Of a stretch of 64,000 nucleotides of DNA, positions 57,604 through 64,000 are shown piece by piece. The stretch is taken from NCBI RefSeq assembly GCF_003112555.1, contig NZ_BEWB01000006.1, positions 124,001 through 188,000 of the forward strand, read 5' to 3'. The notes beneath the pieces are model-generated. The model ran no database searches and had not been told where the DNA came from. It worked only from the letters and a program-made list of their open reading frames with translations. How positions within the stretch are numbered: position 1 is the stretch's first letter; each line of letters begins with the position of its first letter. The stretch is from Streptomyces coelicoflavus (GTDB lineage: Bacteria; Actinomycetota; Actinomycetes; Streptomycetales; Streptomycetaceae). A program made the translations under genes and the position numbers.

Positions 57604-57984
57604 ATGGCACGCGTTTCCGGTGTTGACATCCCGCGCGAAAAGCGCGTGGAGATCGCCCTCACCTACGTGTTCGGCATTGGCCGGACCCTCTCGCAGCAGA
57701 CGCTCGCCGCCACCGGCGTGGACCCGAACACCCGTGTTCGGGACCTCTCCGAGGAGCAGCTCGTCGCGATCCGCGAGTACGTCGACAACAACATCAAGAC
57801 CGAGGGTGACCTCCGTCGCGAGGTGCAGGCCGACATCCGCCGCAAGGTCGAGATCGGCACCTACCAGGGTCTGCGCCACCGTCGCGGCCTGCCCGTCCGC
57901 GGTCAGCGCACCAGCACCAACGCCCGCACCCGCAAGGGCCCGCGTCGCGCCATCGCCGGCAAGAAGAAGCCGGGCAAGAAGTAG
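57604..57984 (+). CDS. rpsM: 30S ribosomal protein S13
   Basis: Protein of 126 residues, starting ARVSGVDIPREKRVEIALTY, with the helix-two-turn-helix and basic C-terminal tail TRKGPRRAIAGKKKPGKK that reaches tRNA. It follows rpmJ by 189 bases, which hold no hairpin or clear promoter. Confidence 0.98.
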   Translation: MARVSGVDIPREKRVEIALTYVFGIGRTLSQQTLAATGVDPNTRVRDLSEEQLVAIREYVDNNIKTEGDLRREVQADIRRKVEIGTYQGLRHRRGLPVRGQRTSTNARTRKGPRRAIAGKKKPGKK

Positions 57985-58051
57985 TCCGCAGCGGACTTCG
58001 CCGTCCAGCGGTCTTCGCTGTAGGACCGACCACCTCCCGTAGGAGAACGAC

Positions 58052-58456
58052 ATGCCCCCCAAGGGACGTCAGGGCGCGACCAAGAAGGTGCGCCGCAAGG
58101 AAAAGAAGAACGTCGCTCACGGCCACGCGCACATCAAGAGCACGTTCAACAACACGATCGTGTCCATCACGGACCCGACCGGCAACGTGATCTCCTGGGC
58201 CTCCGCCGGCCACGTCGGCTTCAAGGGCTCCCGGAAGTCCACGCCGTTCGCCGCGCAGATGGCCGCCGAGTCGGCTGCCCGCCGCGCGCAGGAGCACGGC
58301 ATGCGCAAGGTCGACGTCTTCGTCAAGGGCCCGGGTTCCGGTCGTGAGACCGCCATCCGCTCCCTCCAGGCGACCGGCCTCGAGGTCGGCTCCATCCAGG
58401 ACGTCACGCCCACCCCGCACAACGGCTGCCGTCCGCCGAAGCGTCGTCGCGTCTGA
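58052..58456 (+). CDS. rpsK: 30S ribosomal protein S11
   Basis: Protein of 134 residues: HIKSTFNNTIVSITDPTGNV, GFKGSRKSTPFAAQMAAE, and TPTPHNGCRPPKRRRV. It lies on the 30S platform by the mRNA exit. AGGAG precedes the start. rpsD, found next to rpsK in E. coli, is absent here. Confidence 0.98.
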   Translation: MPPKGRQGATKKVRRKEKKNVAHGHAHIKSTFNNTIVSITDPTGNVISWASAGHVGFKGSRKSTPFAAQMAAESAARRAQEHGMRKVDVFVKGPGSGRETAIRSLQATGLEVGSIQDVTPTPHNGCRPPKRRRV

Positions 58457-58579
58457 TCTCGCTTCACCTGCTTCACCAGGGTTTTCCGGGCGGTACGGCT
58501 CTTTCGGGTCGTATCGCCCGTACCCTTGCAGTACTGGTCGGGCGTCAAATAGCGGGCGCCCCTGACTGAAGGAACACAC

Positions 58580-59602
58580 ATGCTGATCGCTCAGCGTCCC
58601 TCGTTGACCGAAGAGGTCGTCGACGAGTTCCGCTCCCGGTTCGTCATCGAGCCGCTGGAGCCGGGCTTCGGCTACACCCTCGGCAACTCCCTCCGCCGCA
58701 CCCTCCTCTCGTCGATCCCCGGCGCTGCTGTCACCAGCATCCGTATCGACGGTGTCCTGCACGAGTTCACCACCGTGCCGGGCGTCAAGGAGGACGTGAC
58801 CGACCTGATCCTCAACATCAAGCAGCTGGTCGTCTCCTCGGAGCACGACGAGCCGGTCGTGATGTACCTGCGCAAGCAGGGCCCGGGTCTGGTCACCGCC
58901 GCCGACATCGCGCCCCCGGCCGGTGTCGAGGTGCACAACCCCGACCTCGTCCTCGCCACGCTCAACGGCAAGGGCAAGCTGGAGATGGAGCTGACCGTCG
59001 AGCGCGGTCGCGGCTACGTCTCCGCCGTGCAGAACAAGCAGGTCGGTCAGGAGATCGGGCGCATCCCGGTCGACTCGATCTACTCGCCGGTCCTCAAGGT
59101 CACGTACAAGGTCGAGGCCACGCGTGTCGAGCAGCGCACCGACTTCGACAAGCTGATCGTCGACGTCGAGACCAAGCAGGCCATGCGTCCGCGCGACGCC
59201 ATGGCGTCGGCCGGCAAGACGCTGGTCGAGCTGTTCGGTCTCGCCCGCGAGCTGAACATCGACGCCGAGGGCATCGACATGGGTCCGTCCCCGACGGACG
59301 CCGCGCTCGCCGCCGATCTGGCGCTGCCGATCGAGGAGCTGGAGCTCACCGTTCGGTCGTACAACTGCCTCAAGCGCGAGGGCATCCACTCCGTGGGTGA
59401 GCTCGTGGCGCGGTCCGAGGCCGACCTGCTCGACATCCGCAACTTCGGTGCGAAGTCGATCGACGAGGTCAAGGCCAAGCTCGCGGGCATGGGCCTCGCG
59501 CTGAAGGACTCGCCTCCCGGATTCGACCCGACCGCCGCCGCGGACGCCTTCGGCGCCGACGACGACGCGGACGCGGGCTTCGTGGAGACCGAGCAGTACT
59601 GA
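58580..59602 (+). CDS. rpoA: RNA polymerase alpha subunit
   Basis: Protein of 340 residues. The N-terminal dimerisation domain (LEPGFGYTLGNSLRRTLLSSIPG) nucleates the core enzyme. The C-terminal domain (about 250-315, LTVRSYNCLKREGIHSVGEL, with the helix-hairpin-helix IRNFGAKSIDEVKAKL) contacts UP elements and activators. The tail is acidic (DDDADAGFVETEQY). A hairpin follows before rplQ. Confidence 0.98.
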   Translation: MLIAQRPSLTEEVVDEFRSRFVIEPLEPGFGYTLGNSLRRTLLSSIPGAAVTSIRIDGVLHEFTTVPGVKEDVTDLILNIKQLVVSSEHDEPVVMYLRKQGPGLVTAADIAPPAGVEVHNPDLVLATLNGKGKLEMELTVERGRGYVSAVQNKQVGQEIGRIPVDSIYSPVLKVTYKVEATRVEQRTDFDKLIVDVETKQAMRPRDAMASAGKTLVELFGLARELNIDAEGIDMGPSPTDAALAADLALPIEELELTVRSYNCLKREGIHSVGELVARSEADLLDIRNFGAKSIDEVKAKLAGMGLALKDSPPGFDPTAAADAFGADDDADAGFVETEQY

Positions 59603-59613
59603 TCGGCACCACT

Positions 59614-59640
59614 TCCGGGGGCCTCGTGAAGGCCCCCGGA
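59614..59640 (+). terminator. Hairpin between rpoA and rplQ
   Basis: Perfect 11-bp arms (59614-59624 with 59630-59640) around the loop cgtga, 12 bases after the rpoA stop. There is no T-run. It may partly terminate or stabilise the upstream message. Confidence 0.6.
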
Positions 59641-59718
59641 TCTCCGACAGGCGGCCGCCTGCTCGGATACTGACTTCGGTACCTGATACGGCCGGGGCAG
59701 ACACCTAGGAGAAACACC

Positions 59719-60225
59719 ATGCCGAAGCCCACCAAGGGTGCCCGTCTGGGCGGCAGCGCCGCGCACGAGAAGCTGCTCCTCGCAAACCTGGCGAAGAGCC
59801 TCTTCGAGCACGGCAAGATCACCACCACCGAGGCGAAGGCGCGCAAGCTGCGTCCGTACGCCGAGCGTCTGGTCACCAAGGCGAAGAAGGGCGACCTTCA
59901 CAACCGCCGTCAGGTGCTCCAGGTGATCACGGACAAGAGCATCGTCCACACGCTCTTCACCGAGATCGGCCCGCGCTACGAGAACCGTCCCGGTGGCTAC
60001 ACCCGGATCACCAAGATCGGTAACCGCCGTGGCGACAACGCGCCCATGGCCGTCATCGAGCTGGTCGAGGCGCTGACCGTGGCGCAGCAGGCCACCGGCG
60101 AGGCCGAGGCCGCGACCAAGCGTGCCGCCAAGGACGCCGAGGGCTCCGCCGAGGCTGCTGAGGCCAAGGTCGACACGACCAAGGCCGACGACGAGGCTGC
60201 GGCCGAGGAGTCGAAGGACGCGTAA
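59719..60225 (+). CDS. rplQ: 50S ribosomal protein L17 with long C-terminal tail
   Basis: Protein of 168 residues. The L17 core (KPTKGARLGGSAAHEKLLLANLAKSLF to about residue 120) is normal. It is followed by an Ala/Glu/Asp/Lys-rich tail of about 50 residues that E. coli L17 lacks. AGGAG precedes ATG 59719. Confidence 0.97.
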   Translation: MPKPTKGARLGGSAAHEKLLLANLAKSLFEHGKITTTEAKARKLRPYAERLVTKAKKGDLHNRRQVLQVITDKSIVHTLFTEIGPRYENRPGGYTRITKIGNRRGDNAPMAVIELVEALTVAQQATGEAEAATKRAAKDAEGSAEAAEAKVDTTKADDEAAAEESKDA

Positions 60226-60325
60226 GCGTCTGCCGGGGTCTGTGCGTCGGCGGCTGCGGGTTCGTGGTGGCTTGTCGCGCCCACGCGGCGGAGCCGCATA
60301 TCGAGCACAGCCCCGCGCCCCTTGA
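60226..60325 (+). repeat. Streptomyces dispersed intergenic repeat
   Basis: The stretch beginning about 60236 (ctgtgcgtcggcggctgcgg onward) with cgcgcccacgcggcggagcc and gcatatcgagcacagcccc closely resembles a repeat I recall from many Streptomyces intergenic regions. It precedes a terminator. This rests on recollection, and a genome search would settle it. Confidence 0.5.
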
Positions 60326-60333
60326 GGGTGTTG

Positions 60334-60370
60334 GCGGGTCCGTTCCTTTCGAGGGGCGGGCCCGCTTTTT
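60334..60370 (+). terminator. Intrinsic terminator before truA
   Basis: Arms GCGGGTCCG (60334-60342) and CGGGCCCGC (60357-60365), with one G-T wobble, are followed by TTTTT. It is one of the few terminators here with a real T-run and ends the alpha-operon message. truA starts only 22 bases later, so it probably relies on read-through or a start within this region. Confidence 0.8.
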
Positions 60371-60391
60371 CGTTGGTGAGAGGAGTTCTGG

Positions 60392-61246
60392 GTGAGTGAC
60401 GAAGTAGCGGCCGGACTGGTGCGGGTGCGGCTGGATCTGTCCTACGACGGGAGGGAGTTCTCCGGGTGGGCCAAGCAGGCCGGGGGGCGGCGGACCGTGC
60501 AGGGGGAGATCGAGGACGCGCTGCGGACCGTCACGCGGTCGCCGGAGACGTACGAGCTGACCGTGGCGGGGCGTACCGACGCCGGGGTGCACGCACGGGG
60601 GCAGGTCGCCCACGTCGATCTGCCGCGTGAGGTGTGGGCCGAGCACCACGTGAAGCTGCTCAAGCGGCTCGCGGGGCGGCTGCCCAGGGACGTGCGCGTC
60701 TGGGCGCTGCGCGAGGCGCCCAGCGGTTTCAACGCCCGGTTCTCGGCGGTCTGGCGGCGCTACGCCTACCGGGTCACCGACAACCCGGGCGGCGTCGACC
60801 CGCTGCTGCGCGGACACGTGCTGTGGCACGACTGGCCACTCGACGTGGACGCCATGAACGAGGCCGCCCGCGGACTGCTGGGCGAGCACGACTTCGCCGC
60901 CTACTGCAAGAAGCGGGAGGGGGCGACCACGATCCGGACGCTTCAGGAGCTGAGCCTGGTGCGGGGTGAGGACGGGATCGTCACCGCGACCGTGCGGGCC
61001 GACGCCTTCTGCCACAACATGGTGCGCTCCCTGATCGGGGCGCTGCTGTTCGTCGGCGACGGGCACCGTACGCCCGACTGGCCGGCGAAGGTGCTCGCCG
61101 CGGGCGTACGCGACTCGGCGGTGCACGTCGTACGGCCGCACGGGCTGACCCTGGAGGAGGTCGGTTACCCGGCCGACGAACTGCTGGCGGCCCGGAACAA
61201 GGAGGCGCGCAACAAGCGGTCGCTGCCGGGGGCCGGCTGCTGCTGA
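60392..61246 (+). CDS. truA: tRNA pseudouridine(38-40) synthase
   Basis: Protein of 284 residues. The catalytic aspartate is in AGRTDAGVHARGQVAH. Other family motifs are LDLSYDGREFSGWAKQ and FCHNMVRSLIGAL. It modifies uridines 38-40 of tRNA anticodon stems. GTG 60392 has GAGAGGAG upstream. The position after rplQ is conserved in actinobacteria. The C-terminal end (GAGCC) has two adjacent cysteines. Confidence 0.96.
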   Translation: MSDEVAAGLVRVRLDLSYDGREFSGWAKQAGGRRTVQGEIEDALRTVTRSPETYELTVAGRTDAGVHARGQVAHVDLPREVWAEHHVKLLKRLAGRLPRDVRVWALREAPSGFNARFSAVWRRYAYRVTDNPGGVDPLLRGHVLWHDWPLDVDAMNEAARGLLGEHDFAAYCKKREGATTIRTLQELSLVRGEDGIVTATVRADAFCHNMVRSLIGALLFVGDGHRTPDWPAKVLAAGVRDSAVHVVRPHGLTLEEVGYPADELLAARNKEARNKRSLPGAGCC

Positions 61247-61261
61247 CCGGCGCCGGGGCCG

Positions 61262-62173
61262 TCAGCCCGTTTCCGCCGCCGCCGATGCCTGGGCCTCGCC
61301 GCGCCGGCGGATCTGGCGGAAGGCGAACTCGGCCAGGTCGTCACCGGCGCGGAACACGCCGGTGGACTTCTCCGTGACGTCCTTGCCGCCCGTGAAACCG
61401 GCGACGGTGAAGTAGGCGTAGCGGCCGTAGGAGTTGGTCGTGGAGCGGCAGACGGCGCCGGTGCAGAAGGACTTGACGCCGCCGCCGGACAGGGAGCGCA
61501 CGATGCTCTTCTTGTCGGCGTCCTTCTTGGCCTTCGTGGCCTGCGCCTCGTTGTCGAAGACGGCCACGCCGACGGTGACGGCGGTGTCGCCCTTGGTGTA
61601 GGTGACACGGATCAGGCGCGTGCACTTGTTGGCGTCGAGGACCTTCGGCAGGGTGCCCTGGGCGGCGGAGCCGCAGGTGCGGGTGTCGGCCGTCGGGCCC
61701 TTCTTGTAGACCGTCTCGCCCATGGTCAGCTGGGTGCCGGGGAAGAGCAGGTCCGGGCCGAGCGGGGCCTTGTCCTTCTTGGCGCTGGAGACGAAGTCCT
61801 TGGGGTCCAGCGGCGGCGGGGCGCTGGTCGGGGCGAAGGACGGATCGGTGGCCGTCGCGCTGGGTATGTCCGCCGTCGAGGGGAGCTGCGAGGAGGGGCC
61901 GTCGGAGGCCTGGTCCGAGCCGTTCGCCGAGACCACGGCGACCGCGACGGCACTGGCTATCGCGACGGTGGCCAGCGCGCCGCCGCCGATGAAGAACAGC
62001 CGGCGCCGCTTGGCACGGGCCTCGGAGGCCTCGGCGAGGGCAGCCCAGTCCGGCGTGTTGTCACTGTTCCCGCTGTTCCAGGGCTGCTGCGACTGAGGCT
62101 GCTGCGGCTGCTGCTGCGATTGCGGTGTCCAGGGATCCCACTGCGACTGAGGTCCCCCCTGCCCAAAGCTCAT
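61262..62173 (-). CDS. Membrane-anchored glutamine-rich exported protein
   Basis: Protein of 303 residues. The cytoplasmic N-terminus is Q/P-rich (QSQQQPQQPQSQQPW), then one membrane helix (about 60-83), then an extracytoplasmic domain with four cysteines in TRTCGSA, ANKCTRL, SFCTG and AVCRS. The start ATG at 62173 is preceded, seven bases upstream on the minus strand, by TAAGAT and no Shine-Dalgarno, so it appears leaderless; ATG at 62182 lies within this hexamer. No family recognised. It is convergent with truA and divergent from the next gene. Confidence 0.75.
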   Translation of the reverse strand: MSFGQGGPQSQWDPWTPQSQQQPQQPQSQQPWNSGNSDNTPDWAALAEASEARAKRRRLFFIGGGALATVAIASAVAVAVVSANGSDQASDGPSSQLPSTADIPSATATDPSFAPTSAPPPLDPKDFVSSAKKDKAPLGPDLLFPGTQLTMGETVYKKGPTADTRTCGSAAQGTLPKVLDANKCTRLIRVTYTKGDTAVTVGVAVFDNEAQATKAKKDADKKSIVRSLSGGGVKSFCTGAVCRSTTNSYGRYAYFTVAGFTGGKDVTEKSTGVFRAGDDLAEFAFRQIRRRGEAQASAAAETG

Positions 62174-62247
62174 GGGCGGCATCTTAGACGGGCCTGTGGG
62201 CGTGCTGGTGCCGGGACTTGGGGCCCGCAGGGCCTAGCGTTCCGTGC

Positions 62248-63453
62248 ATGCGGACGGGCAAAAGCGACATCTCCGGGTGGTTGGTGCGGCCGGCGGGAGG
62301 GCATCTGTGGGCGGTGCTCGGGACGGTGCTGGCGGCGTCCGCCGCGCACGCGGCGCGGACGACCTCGGACGGCGGGATGGACAACGCGATCGTCGTCCGG
62401 GCCGCCCGCACCTGGCTGGCCGGTGGCTCCCCGTACGACGACCCGCACTTCCTCTATCTGCCGAGCGCGGTCCTCGCCGCCGTGCCGGAGGCGGTGCTGC
62501 CCGGTGCGGTGCTGCGGGTGCTGGTGCCGGGTGCGGTGACCGTCCTGCTGGCGCTGGCCTGGGCCTGCGCGCTGCTCCTGCACCGGGTGCCGCTCGGCAG
62601 CCGGCTCGCGGCCCTCGGGCTGACCGGTCTGGCGATGGGCTTCGCGCCGTTCGGGCACCTGGTGCGGCTCGGCAACTGGACCGTGACGGCGACGGTGGCG
62701 CTGCCGCTGGCGCTGCTGCTGGCGAGCCGGGGGCGCTGGACCGGTGCGGGGGTCGTCATCGGGGCGGCCGTGGCGCTCAAGCCGCTGCTCGCGCCCGTCG
62801 TCCTGATTTTCCTCTTCGCCGGGCGGTGGCGGGCGCTGGCCGCGGCCGTGCTGGTGCCCGCGCTGGCCTCCGCCGCGGCGGCGCTGGCGATGCCCGACCC
62901 GGCGGGCTTCTTCACCCGCACTCTGCCCTTCCTGCTGCACGGCGACGACGGCTTCGTACGGCTCTACGAGGCCTCCCCGGCGGCCGTGCTGCCCCGGCTC
63001 GGGGTGCCGGCGGCGCTCGCGCAGGGGCTTGCGGTGGCGGCGGCGTGCGCCGGGGTGCTCTGCGCGTACCGGCGCTGGCGGCGCGCCGACCCCGGCCCGC
63101 TGCGGCTCGCGGAGACCGGGGCGGGGCTGATGCTGTCGGCGTTCCTGGTCTCCCGGCCGTCCTACGACCACTACCTCCTGGTCGCCCTGCCGCTGCTGCT
63201 CGCCGGGCTGCCGTACGCCGGGTCGGCGGCCCGCGGGGCGTGGTTCTGGATCGCCCTGGTGCCCCAGGTACCGGGGCTGACCTGGCCCTGGCTGGAGGGG
63301 GAGCGGCGGCGGGCCTTCCGGGACGCGTTCACGCTCTGCGTGCTGGCGGTGACGGTCGCCCGGCAGTCCTGGGCCGGGCCGGCGGCCGCCGGCGGGCGGG
63401 TGCCCCCGGGGCGGGAGCCGGAGCCGGAGCGCGCTCCCGCGGCCCCGTTTTGA
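62248..63453 (+). CDS. Multi-pass glycosyltransferase family 87-like protein
   Basis: Protein of 401 residues with about ten membrane helices. The early loop GMDNAIVVRAARTWLAGGSPYDDPHFLYLPSAV and the KPLLAPVVLIFLFAGRW segment are typical of the GT87/DUF2029 group, polyprenol-phosphate-mannose-dependent mannosyltransferases. ATG 62248 has TAGCGT exactly seven bases upstream and no Shine-Dalgarno. The C-terminal tail is proline-rich. Likely role is cell-envelope glycan synthesis; the exact product is unknown. Its stop codon overlaps the rplM promoter. Confidence 0.8.
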   Translation: MRTGKSDISGWLVRPAGGHLWAVLGTVLAASAAHAARTTSDGGMDNAIVVRAARTWLAGGSPYDDPHFLYLPSAVLAAVPEAVLPGAVLRVLVPGAVTVLLALAWACALLLHRVPLGSRLAALGLTGLAMGFAPFGHLVRLGNWTVTATVALPLALLLASRGRWTGAGVVIGAAVALKPLLAPVVLIFLFAGRWRALAAAVLVPALASAAAALAMPDPAGFFTRTLPFLLHGDDGFVRLYEASPAAVLPRLGVPAALAQGLAVAAACAGVLCAYRRWRRADPGPLRLAETGAGLMLSAFLVSRPSYDHYLLVALPLLLAGLPYAGSAARGAWFWIALVPQVPGLTWPWLEGERRRAFRDAFTLCVLAVTVARQSWAGPAAAGGRVPPGREPEPERAPAAPF

Positions 63454-63479
63454 CCCGGCCACCGGGGCCCGGGTATTCT
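63450..63479 (+). promoter_or_regulatory. Promoter of rplM-rpsI
   Basis: TTGACC (63450-63455), an 18-base spacer and TATTCT (63474-63479) form an excellent match. The -35 overlaps the upstream stop codon. The leader is about 175 bases and includes a small CGGTCC/GGACCG hairpin at 63533-63548. Confidence 0.7.
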
Positions 63480-63660
63480 GCACAGTCGTATGTGTATTGG
63501 CTTGCTCATTCTCACGTGAGGGGCCCTTACACCGGTCCACCGGGACCGATGACCAGCGACCTGCACGCGGTATGCGTCACCGCGGTGCGGTCAGGGCTGT
63601 CGTGATCGTCTTCGGTGACCATGTCAGGACCACTCACTGAAGAAGCGAAGGCTACGAACC

Positions 63661-64000
63661 GTGCGTACGTACAGCCCCAAGCCCGGCGATGTGACGCGCC
63701 AGTGGCACGTCATCGACGCCCAGGACGTAGTCCTGGGTCGTCTGGCCACCACTGCGGCCTCCATCCTGCGCGGCAAGCACAAGCCGATCTACGCGCCCCA
63801 CGTCGACACCGGTGACTTCGTCATCATCATCAACGCCGACAAGGTGCACCTCTCCGGCAACAAGCGGACCCAGAAGATGGCGTACCGCCACTCCGGCTAC
63901 CCGGGCGGTCTGCGCTCGGTGCGCTACGACGAGCTGCTGGACAAGAACCCGGAGAAGGCCGTCGAGAAGGCCATCAAGGGCATGCTCCCCAAGAACTCCC
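63661..64000 (+). CDS. rplM: 50S ribosomal protein L13 (partial)
   Basis: The first 113 residues are visible, from (GTG) RTYSPKPGDVTRQWHVIDAQ to KAIKGMLPKNS; the gene continues past the window. L13 is an early 50S assembly protein. Standard motifs VLGRLATTAASILRGKHKP and MAYRHSGYPGGLR are present. GCGAAGG lies upstream. rpsI is expected to follow. Confidence 0.97.
   Translation, partial: MRTYSPKPGDVTRQWHVIDAQDVVLGRLATTAASILRGKHKPIYAPHVDTGDFVIIINADKVHLSGNKRTQKMAYRHSGYPGGLRSVRYDELLDKNPEKAVEKAIKGMLPKNS

Noticed and set aside
1..64000. tRNA, rRNA or intact insertion sequence
   Set aside because: No cloverleaf-type sequence, rRNA segment or transposase motif was recognised on either strand.

Overview
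The window is a high-GC actinobacterial chromosome segment, almost certainly Streptomyces. Third-position GC is strong and GTG starts are common. The order rpoC - rpsL/rpsG/fusA/tuf - accessory genes - S10/spc/alpha ribosomal clusters - truA - rplM is the one I know from Streptomyces coelicolor-type chromosomes. Paralogue types also fit: sensor kinase/LuxR pairs, an anti-sigma-like ATPase next to an XRE regulator and a DUF397 protein, streptogrisin-like proteases, and many small MerR/WYL/LysR regulators. No tRNA, rRNA, intact insertion sequence or CRISPR array was seen.

Layout. 1-990: 3' end of rpoC and its terminator. 1087-2521: two small membrane proteins. 2606-7283: the str operon (rpsL, rpsG, fusA, tuf) with its promoter and terminator. 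7303-12856: an FtsX-type ABC exporter, and a divergent histidine kinase and response regulator. 13002-18193: a membrane-anchored protein, a secreted streptogrisin-like protease, LysR and WYL regulators, and a VOC protein facing the WYL gene across a palindromic operator. 18236-19832: ATPase / XRE regulator / DUF397 triad.

19914-25876 is the most interesting part. Five tightly packed co-directional genes encode a Crp/Fnr-type cyclic-nucleotide-binding regulator, a compact class III nucleotidyl-cyclase-like protein, a 768-residue P-loop/helical-repeat protein with a degenerate Walker A, an SPFH-like protein, and a small multi-pass protein resembling the PycTM effector of Pycsar anti-phage systems. 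Four of the joins are start/stop overlaps or near-overlaps. I interpret it as an expanded cyclic-nucleotide conflict (Pycsar-like) system. The cyclase tail and the P-loop protein share a short FRFG-type motif that could link them physically.

25965-35305: XRE regulator, SDR, tautomerase, NAD(P) glutamate dehydrogenase (gdhA) with a GlnR-like box, FAD monooxygenase, cupin, cold-shock protein, a decayed CBS-domain gene, a GvpU-like protein with a MerR regulator, then a short operon ending in a barstar-family gene. 35422-40617: a 1509-residue WXG/RHS polymorphic toxin with a C-terminal ADP-ribosyltransferase-like domain and a probable immunity gene. 40618-41500 is gene debris, including a GHKL-ATPase fragment.

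41515-60225 holds the S10, spc and alpha clusters: rpsJ to rpsQ, rplN to rplO, secY, adk, map, infA, rpmJ, rpsM, rpsK, rpoA, rplQ. Two non-ribosomal exported-protein genes sit between adk and map, and rpsD is absent between rpsK and rpoA. truA follows, then a divergent pair (exported Q-rich protein, polyprenol-type mannosyltransferase-like membrane protein) and the start of rplM behind a strong promoter. The rpsL and rpsJ leaders share a 25-nt element with one mismatch. Several regulatory and enzyme genes appear leaderless, with a -10 hexamer exactly 7 nt before ATG.
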